A DNA stretch of 64,000 bases from Bidens hawaiensis (GCA_021521415.1 JAIQDT010001736.1:372001-436000); one strand, 5' to 3'; shown: positions 33,122 to 45,757, numbered from the stretch's first letter. Notes: generated by a model from the letters alone, not told the origin. A program made the numbers and translations.

Positions 33122-33337
33122 TGTTAAGTTGGTAATCGAAAAGTTTGTATTTTGTATCGCTATCCTTTTGTATCAATTACAACTGAAAGAAGCACCATTT
33201 TAATATAGAAGTATGGTGAATCGTTTGATTTTAAGGTTGCAACGGTCAAAAGAAAATGTTGGCATCTAAATTTTGTACGAGTTAAAAAAGGCATGTCTTC
33301 GTTATGTATATTTTTGTTATTATTTTGTTTTTTAACA
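33122..33337 (-). mobile_element. 5' LTR of copia element A
   Basis: About 216 bp, from TGTTAAGTTGG to TTTTTTAACA. It aligns with the 3' LTR at 13400-13622 but with many substitutions and some indels, indicating an old insertion. Confidence 0.75.
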
Positions 33338-34124
33338 AAAATCACATACTTTTAGGCGTTGTGCAAAACTCATGTTTAACAACGTGTTCTCAGGCTTCAA
33401 TATGTATGGCGTATTCGTTACACAACATCATAAATTGATGAAATTTAACCATATATGAGAACATATCAATGCGTGAGAAGAAAGACCATTCTGTGTAGAA
33501 TAATAAATACACGATTTCTGTTGGTCAACTTGCTAGGAATCATGATAAATGTAATAGTATATTTCAGTAACAAACTAATACTTTTTTGTTCACTTACAAG
33601 AGACTCGTTTCCCTTTCTCAAGTCAAAAAGCGGTTATCTCTGTTTTTTTAGTAATTAATTAAAAAAATACCTATAAAATAAACATGTTGATCGCCGATAA
33701 TGTTGCATGCCATGAAGTATGTTGAAAATTTTTTATACTCATATACGCATTATACATTGTCGCACTCACTTTCTTGAAACATAAATCGGACATTCTAACT
33801 ACAATTGAAATTAGTATAATATAAAAGAAATAATCTTAAGGGTAGTAGATCACACTAACTGACTTCATGGTGAGGAGACATGAATTATCATCATGATTCA
33901 TATATTAAAGGATCTAGTCTTATGATATGATCGATTATAGATGATTAGGATTACGGTATGTGTTTGTGTGTGTATTGAGAGAATAATTTTGAAAACATCA
34001 TACGAGTCAAGATCTAGTCGCAATTGGATACATCATATAGATTACAAGACGATAAATAACATATAACGATACCGAGCCGAATGATGGGTCATATATTAGT
34101 AATAACCGAATGATTACAGATTTA
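33338..34124. other. Unassigned spacer
   Basis: AT-rich sequence without recognisable gene, LTR or repeat. Confidence 0.4.
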
Positions 34125-34210
34125 TACATGCATACACACATACATATATACACACACATATATATATACATACATACATACATACATACATACATACATA
34201 CATACATACA

Positions 34211-34244
<34 letters not shown>

Positions 34245-34457
34245 CATACATACATACATACACACATACATACACATGCACATACATACATACATACATG
34301 CATACATACATGCATGCATGCATGCATGCATACATACATACATACATGCATGCATGCATGCATGCATGCATGCATGCATACATACATACATACATACATA
34401 CATACATACATACATACATACATACATACATACATACATACATACATACATACATAC
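34125..34457. repeat. (CATA)n / (CATG)n microsatellite
   Basis: About 330 bp of 4-bp repeats. CATA dominates, with two CATG-rich blocks (about 34309-34330 and 34347-34380). The long His/Thr/Tyr and Cys/Met/Tyr/Val open frames on both strands come from the repeat. Confidence 0.95.
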
Positions 34458-34503
34458 GGTTAAGCTCGATCCGCCTCAATGCGCACCTCAAGGCGGCCTA
34501 TTA

Positions 34504-34840
34504 TTCTAGAGAGAATCTGGCATGGTAACGGTATTAATAGTAAGGAATGACACGGATCTCTAGGCAAATTCACTAGGAAATGCATATTTATAGGCTACCC
34601 CCTTTCGCTGGACACACACTAGCGAATTGGACTTTCCAACTAGCGAATGGGCTCTCTTAAATAATGAATGAGCCACATACGCTACACTCTTAGCGTATGT
34701 GCTCCTAGGCTAGCGAATGGGTTGACCCTTAGTCTAACGTATGGAATCCATTCACTATACAATCCCTAATGAATGGGCCATGTTACAATCAATATTCATT
34801 GACTTTTTCAATCAGCTACAAAAAACAAATCATGTACTAA
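34504..34840 (-). mobile_element. LTR fragment related to element C
   Basis: On the minus strand it starts TGTTAGTACATGATTTG (compare TGTAAGTGCATGATTTG of C) and carries a TAGCGAAT/TAACGAAT array. It continues through GCCTATAAATATGC (TATA, near 34584-34597) to GCCAGATTCTCTCTAG, where homology stops just short of the microsatellite. The far end of the LTR has been lost. Confidence 0.7.
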
Positions 34841-35150
34841 CAATAATCTGGCAGAGTAACGACAACAATGTTAAACAAATAATTAGAATGTTAATTTAGA
34901 AATAGGTTACAACTTATATATAGATGATGGCTCATTCGCTACGCCATTCTCTAGACATCCCCCTAGCGAATGTCCTAATTCATTAACCTCCCATACACTA
35001 ACATCCATAGCAACCGAGGAACCCTATATTCAGTCGCTATACAATCCATTACGAACGAATCTTTACATTATTTGCAGATTACTCCCTATAAATCAAAATA
35101 TTACAAAAAGGATATATAAAGAACGAGACGACTATAGATGTATCAACAAA
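34841..35150 (-). mobile_element. Second, diverged LTR fragment
   Basis: On the minus strand it begins TGTTGATACATC right after a purine tract (GATGAGGGGGAGTTTG). It carries TAGCGAAT-type words and a TATA-like CTATATATAAG near 34911-34921, and ends near 34850. It belongs with the accessory-ORF fragment to its right. Confidence 0.55.
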
Positions 35151-35179
35151 CTCCCCCTCATCTTGAGCTTTGCTGGTCT

Positions 35180-35515
35180 TCACATCTTGAAATGGTTGGT
35201 TTTCCAGTTAGCACAACTATGAATCCCTAATGCATGACATACACGTACGGGTTGGAATTGCATAGCCACTTCGTTGTCTTTATTGTGCATCCATCTAATC
35301 TGATTTTTGAATAAAACGCCGTTATCAGACTCAGATAGGCTAACCAACAACATCATATCCAAAATCCAAAGAAAAAAATTAAGCAACAAGATGAGGTGAT
35401 CCTTCAACTGTAGTGTAAAGATGATATGTTGAAGAAACTGAAGGATCAAGATCACGACAATGATCCTGAAGAGCGTAATCTGATCAGCAACCAGGTACTT
35501 CAACATCCGATCCAA
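35180..35515 (-). pseudogene. Accessory-ORF C-terminal fragment
   Basis: The minus-strand frame contains VSLSESDNGVLFKNQIRWMH and AMQFQPVRVCHALGIHSCAN. These match the C-terminal end of the accessory proteins of D (AMQFQQVVRVCHEHGIQSC) and E (AMQFQRVVRVCLAFGVHSC). The rest of the domain is lost. It ends just before a PPT and LTR, in the expected order. Confidence 0.7.
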
Positions 35516-36131
35516 TGCCCACTGAGGGGGAGTCTAGAGGTAAACAGTTGGTGGTGTATAAAGATTCTACAGAAGTCCAGCCCGTCAACACGGTGAAAGT
35601 GAAGTCTGTATTACTCGTTGTCACGACGAGCGTTGTGATGAGTATGGTTAATGTTGACCAGATTGAAGAAGGCGAGTTAGTTGATCACGGTTTGACGAAA
35701 GAACAAATCATTATGCTACTTAACCTGAATAGGAAGGATTTCGATGATTTGGAGAAGCGGGTGGATGTTGAAGTTGAGGATGTTGGGTCTGTAGAAGTTG
35801 ATCCAAGTATTCCATCTTGGATACTTGACATGATGATGTAGAGATGGAAGATATAACTGCCGAGGAATATCCCGGGATGCATGCATGAAACAATTCATAT
35901 GAGGTGATTCCTTTCTTTACTACTAAGTATTATAAGATGGCCAAGGAACAATTGGAGAAAGAAAAGGAGAAAGAGAAAGGTAAGAGACTAGAAGCAGCTG
36001 TACTTGAACAGACTTCAGATGATATGTTTCAGTACAACGCGAAGAATCTAAACAAGTGGATAGAGACGTTGAGATATGCTCAAAGCAAGATTAATTATAG
36101 TCAAAGGCTAGGTTGTCTGCATACTAGATAA
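35515..36131 (+). pseudogene. Accessory-ORF fragment, opposite orientation
   Basis: Plus-strand frames include VNVDQIEEGELVDHGLTKEQ and IIMLLNLN, matching VNRDEIEVGEFVERSLTREQ and ISILLGLN in the D protein. A further block, with a Lys/Glu-rich helix (MAKEQLEKEKEKEKGKRLEA) at 35937-36131, has no counterpart that I can place. It abuts the oppositely oriented fragment at 35515, so two copies were joined head to head after deletions. Confidence 0.65.
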
Positions 36132-36140
36132 AGAAGTTTG

Positions 36141-36750
36141 TGTTAGTACACGTTTTGGGTGTCTCGGTCTTTGTTTTGTAACGTACTGGTCTTGTTAATG
36201 TATAAGAGTATTTTGGGAAATTGTATATTGATACATTCGTTAATGTAAGTGTTTCATTCGTTATGTGATGTATAACGAATTAGCACATATATCTTTATTA
36301 GTCCATTCGTTAAGTATGTTTAACGAATGAGGACAACGAATGAGTCATTCGTGTGTCTTAATGTATTATTATTAGTTAAGGAATGATGAAAAATGGTGTC
36401 CATTTGTTATGTGATATATAACGAATGGCATCGTCATCTATAAATACCATGTAACTTATGTATTATTAAGTAGTTGTTATTATTATTGAAATCCTTTCGT
36501 TATGCTGCCCAAATATACACTCACACTCTAGTCTTAACATAATTCAATCTATACCTAATCAATTGATCATATCAAGCCACTAGATCCTTTGTGTATAAGT
36601 GGTTTCTCAAGTTGTATATGAGCCACTGTCCGATTGATTAAGTGATTAGATGCTGGATTAACATCAACTGAGTGATATTTGGTTGTTAGATGTATTAATT
36701 TTGATTCCGAGACTGTAAGGAACAGGTTTGGATCAATTACTCACAATTCG
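36141..36750 (+). mobile_element. LTR of copia fragment F (D/E family)
   Basis: Starts TGTTAGTACACGTTTTGG, close to TGTTAGTGCACGGTTTGG of the D/E LTR. It has a TAACGAAT array (36230-36430), a TATA-like CTATAAATACC (about 36439-36449) and an end near CTCACA. It lies between an accessory-ORF fragment and a gag start, the order seen around the central LTR of D and E. Confidence 0.6.
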
Positions 36751-37438
36751 TGTTTAATTTATATCAAAATGACTTCCGGACTGTTCGTAATCATAACCTA
36801 AGTGTTCGCTGTTGTTTAATTGTATTAGATTGGATCAATTCAATGGAATTGATAATCTGAAAGTATTGGCGGGAACAAAGGTGTACATATTGGTTTTTGA
36901 GTGAAAATGGTTAAGTTTGGATTGGTATTGGATGTCTGGAATGGTTGGTTGAGGTTCAGAATGATAAGACGAGTACTTTGGTAGTTTATTTGTTGAATTT
37001 GGTTAAGATTTGGACTGATAATGCAAGTTTGTTTGAAGTCTGAATTCACATTTGAATATGGATTTGTGATGAATTTTTGAAGATTTGAATGTCTATTCGT
37101 TACCGATGAATGCACATTCATTATTCTTAACTGACCATTCGTTTGAACAGTAGAAACCTTTATTGACACGTGTCATTCTGTTACAACTGATTATTAGTCT
37201 AAAGTGGTACATTCGTTACATCTACAGTACCGTGTTCGTGGTCAAACCACATTCCTTATCATTTGTGCGATCATTTGTTACTGAATCATTCGTGTAAACA
37301 ATAAATCCATTATTTACCATTCGTGTAGACATTTATCCCATTCGTTACCAAAACCATACAACCATTCGTTATCAAAATCATTGCTTCATTCGTTAAAGTA
37401 TTTGGTTCATTCGTTAACCAAACTTTCTGAAAAGGCTA
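36751..37438 (+). mobile_element. Leader of fragment F with TAACGAAT/ATTCGTTA words
   Basis: Non-coding. ATTCGTTA words are dense at 37085-37420, almost all in the CATTCGTTA orientation. It runs to the gag start. Confidence 0.55.
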
Positions 37439-37764
37439 ATTTCTACGCGTTAGCTTCTCAGAACATGATTATGCAGCAAATGCTTCGTCTGAATGCTGAG
37501 ATTGGATGACATTCGAAGTGTCCAAGGCTAATGAAACTGAGTGACTTCACCAAATGGGAACCAAGGTTTAGGGCTCATTTAGGATCCCTACAACTCGATT
37601 GTGCTCAAAGCCTTGATAATGTATACAACTCTCCCATGATTGGTGATCCAAGTACCAATAATGAAGAAAACCTTTTGATACTTATTCTCAAAGATGAGAA
37701 GAAAGACTTGGAGATTGGGACTAAAGTTATTCAACGTTGAGCATGGCTTTTGAGAGAGAGATTT
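37439..37764 (+). pseudogene. gag N-terminal fragment (F)
   Basis: Frames give ASQNMIMQQMLRLNAEIG, a stop, then SDFTKWEPRFRAHLGSLQLD and DNVYNSPMIGDPS. These match the N-terminus of D gag (ASQNMLMQQMLQLVTEIG, SDFAKWEPRFRAHIG). The frame shifts near 37737. Coding homology stops exactly where the E 3' LTR begins (37765), so element E or the D-E dimer inserted into this gag. Confidence 0.75.
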
Positions 37765-38297
37765 TGATACAATCCATTGGTCAATTCATATCAATTAATA
37801 AACGAATCTAGTTATATGATATGCATATATGTGTAATAGGTTAATTAGTGAGCGAAGTGTGTGAGTAAACAGTTTGGTAGCATAATAGCTTGGAGAGAAA
37901 ATACTTTAAACACACTTAACTTATGCAGGCTGCATCAGCCTATATATAGAAGACGAATACCATTTGTTACACATTTCGTAACGAATGGTCTTCATTCGTC
38001 TTCATTACATTAAATAACAATATGGTATAGCGAATGACTCATTCGCTATACCCCATTCATCAACATTCCATGACGAATGGATACATATCAATAACGATTA
38101 AGGTCCATTTGTTAAACATCCATAACGAATGGACACGAACAACAAATTAACTATCATTCGTTAAACATGCTTAATGAATGACTACTTAAAACTTAACGAT
38201 TGGGATTGTAATTACTAAAATAACCTTACATTATAATAATGATAAATACAAACGATTACAAAGACTAGAGATGACCAAGACCGTGCACTAAAAAACA
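37765..38297 (-). mobile_element. 3' LTR of copia element E
   Basis: On the minus strand it begins near TGTTTTTTAGTGCACGG right after a purine tract (GAGACGAGGGA). It carries a hairpin array (37965-38205) and a TATA box CTATATATAGG (37950-37960), and ends GGATTGTATCA. About 533 bp. It matches 49364-49883 in layout and terminal sequence. Confidence 0.7.
37965..38205. repeat. TAACGAATG hairpin array in the E 3' LTR
   Basis: Includes a perfect 14-bp inverted pair with a one-base loop (GGTATAGCGAATGA at 38024-38037, complement 38039-38052). It also has TCCATTTGTTA (38104-38114), loop AACATCCA, complement arm 38123-38133 with one G-T type mismatch. Further ATTCRT..TGACGAAT pairs have ACATTCC-type loops. 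Confidence 0.85.
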
Positions 38298-38326
38298 TCC
38301 CTCGTCTCGATCTCTTTGCCTTTAAA

Positions 38327-40020
38327 TTACTTGAATCTCTTTGACTTCCAGTCGGCACAACTATGAACCCCAAACGCGAGACAAACACGAACAACGCGTT
38401 GGAATTGCATAGCGCATTCATAATCTTCATGTCTTGCAAAATTTTCTGTCTCGGATAAATTAACGAGCCACATAGGGTCTATGACTCGTATAAAGTTAGT
38501 CTTCAACCCTTTGCCCAAAACAATGATCACCTTGCCCATTTTGTTGTCGTAGTACCAACGATTAAATGGCATATGAAGAATTTCCGGAATGGTCTTCACT
38601 GGTACTCGCTTCATAGTCTTTGGCGGCTTTACTTTAAGTACGAGCTTCTTCCAACCAGTTTGAGGATCAATTTCATCAATGTATTTCCAGGTTGGCACCT
38701 GCGGCTTAAAAAATTTAAACCCGTGGTTGACCTCAAAGAGCAGATGTTGATGAAACCATCCTGCTAATTGATTTCTACCACGGTTAACGAAAGGCCAATT
38801 GGCGAGAGTCCGCACATCCCACCTCGGCAGTGAGAGAACGTCAGTATTTTTTTGAAAATACTGAACGTCGTTCTCCCACTTGATAATACATACCAGCAAC
38901 TCCGAATCATATAACCAAGAGATGATGTCACCTTTAACAGTTTGTATGGCCTCGAATGTAGTCTTCTGATTTGCTTTGGCACATGCATTGACATCCAGCT
39001 TGTGCTCTTGATTAACATACCGATAAGCTTCAATGATCTTTGAAGTTAGGGACTTGTTGTGATTCCCGAACCATCCCTCTGTATCAGGATCCAATGAACT
39101 CGACCCCTTAGCCGATACTTTACTCTTCTTCTTGGTTGTCTTCTCTAGATGATCTTCAGCAGCTTTGACGTACTCTTCAGTAAACGTTGGAACACCCTAA
39201 TCAACATTTGAACGTGTATAAACATCAGGATATTCCTCTACCGTCACGTCTTCAATCTCGATCTCCTCGTCTTCATAAATAAATGATTTATTCCCATGAG
39301 GTATACTCGTGTCAAACTGAACTTCCTCATCATTAAATAACTCAACATCTTCCTTAACCTCTAATGCATCCAATTTTTAATCATTCAAACCCAACAATAA
39401 CGATATTTGATCGCTAGTCAGAGCATGGTCAACAAACTCACCCTCCTCGATCTCGTCATCATTAGCAGTACTCATCACCACACCCTTTTTATAATCCATA
39501 AATAATATGGTGTTGGCTTTGATCGACTCGATAGGATTGACATTAGTAGTATCTTGATAAACTACTATCTGTCAATCATTGCCCTCACCACTGCCATTAC
39601 TAGTACCTGGAGTAGATGAACAGTGAGCTTGTTTCGGCTCATATCCATCTGCTGAGCTTTCGGTAAGACATGAAAGTTTGGCAGAACATGCTGCACCGGG
39701 CCTTGTGGACAAGTAACTCTCATAAATGATAAGGCCGAAGGTTGTGTTGGCCTCATTTTAGTAGCAAGAGAAGTTACCATCGATATCACAGGAGGTGTAG
39801 GCATAAGAGATAGCATCGATTGAGGAATCAAGCCAAACCGTGGATCTGATGAAGTTTTCATCATAAGAGTGACTGCCGGGGTGCTAACAGTAAGCGACAC
39901 CAACGACCTTTTTTTGCACAGACGACTTAGGCAATTGTGGACCTATATCCACACCCGAACCATGCCTAATCCGACGCTTAGGCGGTTGATCTTGAAGCTT
40001 TTCCTTGCCCTTGCGTTTAA
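38327..40020 (-). pseudogene. Accessory protein of element E, N-terminally truncated
   Basis: Same family as the D protein, beginning at the Lys/Arg-rich stretch (RKGKEKLQDQPPKRRI) near 40010 and missing the whole N-terminal domain, which is replaced by a TAACGAAT array. Blocks: a Pro-rich part with MRVTCPQGPVQHVLPNFHVL (39565-39903), acidic sequence (39480-39200), then a 255-codon frame (39094-38327). This contains GWFGNHNKSLTSKIIEAYRY, GDIISWLYDSELLVCIIKWE, FNRWYYDNKMGKVIIVLGKG and DPMWLVNLSE. The last frame is the longest uninterrupted copy of the C-terminal domain in the window. No known catalytic motif. Upstream parts have stops and frameshifts. Confidence 0.72.
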
Positions 40021-40960
40021 TAACAAATGTATATGAACGAATGCGTCCATTCGTCAATTATGTGGAGCGAATGAGTGTTCATTCGTTACATAATGACACG
40101 AATGTAGCTTATTCGTTATGAAGGTTCAATGAATGTGTTCATTCATTTCTTTTAGACATGAATGACCAGCTATTCATTGTCCATAACGAATAGGTACCAA
40201 TAATTATCCAAATTTGACTATATTCGTCAAAGTCAAATTTAATTGAACCTCAATGGTCGACCATGCAAACTGATGATTAATTAAACCATAAACAACGATG
40301 AATCTACACAAAACTTATATCAGTAGACTCGGAATAGTATCGCTGATCAACCTCAATCAACAAATACTACAATCAATCAAGTTTAATAAGTTCATTGATT
40401 AACACATAATACCGATTAAAGTATCAACTAATTAACCTATCTAAACTTGATGATTTTTGACTAAAATCATTGCGGTATGCTCGTCAATACCTTAAGAATC
40501 TTAAACAATCAACAAAAACGTGTTTGGTTATGGTCGAGATTTCTGAAGAAATTTTGCAAGAGTTTCTTATAGGTGAACGTGAAAATTGAGGTGAACGAAT
40601 GAGCGATTCGTTAACCCACTGTTTAATATATAGTACAGATTTGCACGTAATCCAAGACACACAAATAAATCCATTCATTAATTCAAACTTAACGAATGGT
40701 TGAAAATCTTTGACTCATTCGTTAACAAAGGTAACGAATTAATCATAAGTTAAATTGCATAACCAATAAACCAAGATTCGTTCTTCATTCGTTATCATTA
40801 TTAATGACGAATGAGGTCATAAAATATCAGTGTAATGGAAGCGAATGATGATAACGAATAAGCTTAGTCGTTATACAATTAAAAGATGAATGACCTTCAT
40901 TCGTTATCAATGCAGATAGCGGATGGACCCTATTCCCTTACTACTCGGAGTTAGAAGCAA
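40021..40960. repeat. TAACGAATG array upstream of the E accessory ORF
   Basis: Clusters at 40030-40190 and 40590-40930 with words TAACGAATG, CATTCGTTA and GACGAATG in both orientations, separated by AT-rich DNA. The corresponding segment in D is at 53200-53460. Confidence 0.75.
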
Positions 40961-42422
40961 TACCTTAACATGCTATGCCTTCAAAACACATAACTTAAAC
41001 CAATTACCTTAAAGCCGATTAACTTAAAAAAATAAATAAAAGAATCAAATAAAAATGTGGGAAAATCTTTTTGGTATTTTCTTTTTCAAATTTGTAACCT
41101 TTAGCTTGAAAATCGAAAATAAAGCAGAAAATATAACCAAAACACAATATTTTTGGATTCTTTTTGTATATTTTTGGATTAAAAAAAAAATAAAACAAAG
41201 ACAAATATGAAAACTATTCTAAGAAAGCAATACATATTTTTGTGTTTTGAGCAAAGAATTATATTGACCAAATCGCCATTCCATCTCAGTTTTATATTTC
41301 AGCATTATAATGACTACCGTTAAGTCGGTCATTGATAGTGTTGTCTATTTAAATCTTATAAAAATCCTTTGAGTATTTTTGTGATATGATTTAATTTTCA
41401 TTTAAGGCACATAATATCGTTAAAACTATCAGCCCCTAATCTCGGTTCAAGCCTAGTTTGACTTTTACCATGTGACCCCAACTTGACTTAAACCATTATG
41501 CTGCTGATCAAAATATAGGTTTTATAGATTTATAAACATTCTAAGTTAATAATACCCACTATAAGGTATACCCCAGTTATCAAACAATACACCAAGCTAC
41601 CTATATTATGAGTGAGTATGCACGAGTTTATCTGTAGGCTTACATACAATGTATCCCCTAGGGTCCGTTTCTTACTGGTGCGCGCAAGGGAGGAACAATG
41701 CATGACTAACAATGGATTTTGATCAAGTCAGTAACAAGTTTGTACAATGTACAATGGTGATCAAGTGTAATGACTTTGGGTTTTCCATTAAAGCATTTGA
41801 AATATTCATGTTCATGAATACCCAGATAATAAGCCGCATAAAGACTCATAGTGTCCAGAAACTGGATGCATCTCATCAATACAGGATTTAAGGCCATAAG
41901 ACCATACACTGTTGAAGTGTTAACCATAAACTAGATGCATTTCATTTAGAATTTTTTTTTTGGTGATCAAACAAACATAAGGCTTGAGTCTAACAGGCTA
42001 TTACATTTATGCCTTCATTACCGAAACTTTTGGAAGAGAATTACCGAAACTTTTGGAAGAAACTAACACCTCTTTCTGGCAGTTCTTTATGTTTATATCA
42101 CATACTTACCAAAACAGTTTGTTTAAGACCTATCAATGCACCAATTCAATTAAGCACTCAGCCTTTTAAGCTTATTTCTTTCTGGATATGAGACTAGATG
42201 ATCAATGTACTATTATTTCTCTTTCTGCTTCAAAACTCATTTTGAGGAGCATTTTTTTAATGTTTTTGAGTTTTTGAAATATTGGAATGTTTTTGGTTTT
42301 TCTCTATATAAAACAGAAAATCACAATATTTTTGTATTTTTCCCATTTTCTCCCCCAAAAACCAAAATATTAAAATAACCAAAACAAAATAAACTTCACA
42401 AACAGAAAATGATTATCCGAGC
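40961..42422 (-). mobile_element. Spacer between pol and accessory ORF in element E
   Basis: Non-coding, but conserved with 54130-55730 of element D: shared words include TTTTATATTTCAGC, TTAAGTCGGTCATTGATA, GTGATATGATTTA and CTAATCTCGGTTCAAGC-type sequence. It therefore belongs to the element family rather than to a later insertion. One part (41500-41590) differs completely from D. Confidence 0.6.
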
Positions 42423-45400
42423 TTAAGGATATTGGAAAGAGTTTTCAATCCGTTCTACACCAAGCAAAAAGTTAAAGCGAGTTTTATCAAAAGCTTTGGT
42501 AAACATATCAAGTATCAGAAAATCCATGTGCACCTTCTCTAGATCAATTAAGTTTTTCAAAACAATCACGAATAAAATGATATCGAATTTCAATATGCTT
42601 CTTCTTAGAGTGGTGCACGGGTTTTTTCGTGATACATATAGCAGCTGAGTTATCAATAAATATGAGAGTAGTAAGAAACTTCAAACTGTAATCCCGCAAG
42701 TGTTGCTAGATCCAAAGAACATGTGAACAACAACTCGAGGCTGTCACGTACTCTGCTTCAGCGGTTGAAGTGGAGATCGTTGTCTGCTTCTTACACTGCC
42801 AGTAAACAAGCCGGCTTCCTAGAAATTGACAACCCGCTGTAGTTGACTTGAAATTAATCTTGCATCCTCCATAGTCTAAATCGGAAAATGCAGTGAGATC
42901 AAAGCTAACATCCTTTTACCATAACCTGGTGTCAGGATTACCCCTCAGGTAGAGAAGTATACGCTTAACCGCTGCCAGATGAGTCACTCTAGGACTTGAT
43001 TGATACCTGGCAAATAAACAAACAGCAAACATAATACATTAAAGAACCTATAATTTCTCGGTACAGGGTGGTCGGATCTACGGTTCCTCCAATTCATCCG
43101 GTGACAAATTGTGACCCACGGAAAGAGGAGTCGAAGGGATTTTTCCGGAAGTTATCTTGAATCGGCTCAAGACGTCGTTCACATATTTCGTATGATGAAT
43201 GAAAATTCCAGCATCAGACTGATGAACCAGCAACCTTATAAAGAAATTCATCTCCCCCATCGAGCTCATTTAGAATTTGTCTGCATAGACTTCTCAAAAT
43301 CCTTACACATCCTATCGTTCGAAGAACCAAATATGATGTCGTCGACATATATCTGGACGAGAAGCAAGTCTTCTCTAACAGTCTTATAAAAGAGAGTACA
43401 ATCCACAGTCCCTCGTTTGAAGCCACTATCAGTCAGATGGTCTATAAGTGTGCCGTACCAAGCTCTCGGGGCTTGGTGTAGACCATAAAGAGCCTTGTTC
43501 AATCGGTAAACACGGTCAAGATAGTTCGGATCTTCAAAATCAGGAAGCTGCTTCACGAACACCTCTTCTTGAAGTTCCCCATTGAGAAATGCACTCTTAA
43601 CGTCCATTTGATAAACTTTTATATTCTTGAAAGATGCATAGGCTAAAAATATTCGTATAGTGTCCAATCGTGTAACTGGAGCATATACTTCCGCGTAGTT
43701 TACGCCTTCTTGCTGATGAAATCCTTGCACAACCAAACGTTCATTATTTATGACGATGACTCCACATTCATCCTTCTTACATTTAAATACCCATTTTGTC
43801 AGAATTGGCTTCTTAACTCTATCAGGCTAGTCAATGAGATCCCAAACACCCAGTCGATTAAACTGTTGAAGTTCCTCTTTAATTGTTTCTACCCATGAAG
43901 AATCTTCAAGCGCCATACGTACACTCGTCAGTTCCATTTGAGACAGATTGCGGCTGTATTTAGCGAGATTCATGATTCCTGAAGAATGCATATCGGCATA
44001 CGCACACAATACATTAACGTCACTCGTATTAGCAATCTGATGACGTGTTTGCACACCAACATCAAGATTACCAATGATCTTTTCCTGAGGATGATACATG
44101 TGAATCCGAAGTGTCGGATTCTCAGGCACAACTACATTATCATTTAAATTAGTAAGATTCTCTTCAGCATCGTGAGATGATTCACCAAATCATGAGTTTC
44201 AGGAAATAAAAGTGAAGAGGAATCAACGAAATGACCATCATCTGATGAAATAGAAATAACATCAGGCATATCAGGAAGATCATCTTGTGTAACATTATCA
44301 AAATTAAAAGTTGAAGACCTCGGTGTGAAAAACAATTGATCTTCAAAATATGCACACACCAAGTCTTCGTCAGGTTGATCAACTATGGGAGTGAAAGAAT
44401 TAAATAAACTCTGGTAGTCAAACATCCAATCAGGACCCTTGACGGCAGCGGGTGTTGTATATCATTGACAATCAACATGGTACCACTCTTCAACACAACC
44501 CGAAGTGAAGTTGTAGGCCCGTTTCTTAGGCGATGCAAAGACCAAAAAATAACCTTCAATAGCTTTTTCTTCGAATTTTCCCGCATCTCTTTTCAACATG
44601 GTGCAAGGACACCCGAAAGGTTCCAAAAACTTTACATTAGGTTTTTGATTGTTTAGAAGCTCATAACATGTCTTTTGAAACTTCTTCACAGCCACAACAC
44701 GATTAAGCGTGTAGCAAGCAGTGTTCACCGCCTCATTTCAAAATTGGACAGGAAGCTTTGAATCTACTAACATTGCTTTTGAAGCTTCAATCAGTGTTCG
44801 ATTCTTCCGTTTAACAACACCATTCCGTTGAGGTACATATGAAGCACTATATTCTTGATGGATTCCTTTCTGAGTACAAAAGAAGTCCAATATAGTATTC
44901 TTGAACTCTGTACCATTATCACTCTGAATGTGTCTCACCTTGTGTTTGTACAGTGATTCGATCTTCGTGATTAAATTTTGAACAAGAATAGGTCTCTGAT
45001 CTTTAATACTCATAAATTACACCTATGAGTATCTTGAATAGTCATCAGTGACAACTAGACAGTACCAATCTCCAGCAATACTTGCACGATTCACAGGACC
45101 AAGCAAATCCATATGAAGTCGTTCCAAAGGAGTATCAATGGAATTAAGTTAGACGGGTGTGACGTCTTCTTCTGTTTACCCTTTTTTGCATACAACATAA
45201 TGATCGGTCAGCTTGAAGTGTTTCAGGGAAACCCCATCTACCAAATCATTTGCCATCAGATAGTTCATCTTTCTAACATGAATATGACCCATACGACTAT
45301 GCCACAGAATTGAGTCATTCTTAGTTGCTTTTGTGACAAAATACGTTTCAACAGAAGTTGTAGTCGATACTTTAGTACTCATATTAAGTACATAAATATC

Positions 45401-45757
45401 ATTTGACCGAGGAGACCGCATAACAACCATGTCTTCTGGAATGAAATATCCTGGTTTGAGTATTATGAACTCATTGTTATTAAATATAGTGGTATACTTT
45501 TTATCACAAATTTGAGACACTCTCAACAAATTGTTATCCACTTTATTAAAATAATTTACTTTCTCTAATGTAATACGACCATTTGACACACCTCTTTCTT
45601 TTGTAATCATTCCCTCGGAATTACCCGTGAAAGCTACATAACCCCCTTTAATATTTTTGACATTGGTTAGTAGGTTGATGTTGACGGTAATATGATGAGA
45701 GCATCCACTATCCATAATCCAGTTTTCATCAGATATAGTCTTGGATAAACTCTGCAC
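42423..45757 (-). pseudogene. pol of copia element E (protease, integrase, RT, RNase H)
   Basis: Frames in order: protease NWIMDSGCSHHITVN (near 45715); GAG-pre-integrase NDSILWHSRMGHIHVRKMNY; integrase pieces (45013-44144) with YSASYVPQRNGVVKRKNRTL; RT (43736-43266) with MDVKSAFLNGELQEEVFV, YGLHQAPRAWYG and YVDDIIFG; and MSSMGEMNFFIRLLVHQSDA (43269-43078). RNase H remnants run down to 42423, which ends RFNFLLGVERIENSF. The D-E-type RT words (FLNGEL..EEVFV, QIYVDDIIFGS) fit the Maximus/Sirevirus branch of copia. Several stops and frameshifts, one in each domain, make it defective. Confidence 0.85.

Noticed and set aside
34007..34528. Several long ORFs in both strands across the CATA/CATG array
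   Set aside because: A 4-bp repeat without stops gives open frames in several phases; the Tyr/Ile/His/Thr or Met/Tyr/Val/Cys periodicity is the repeat itself.
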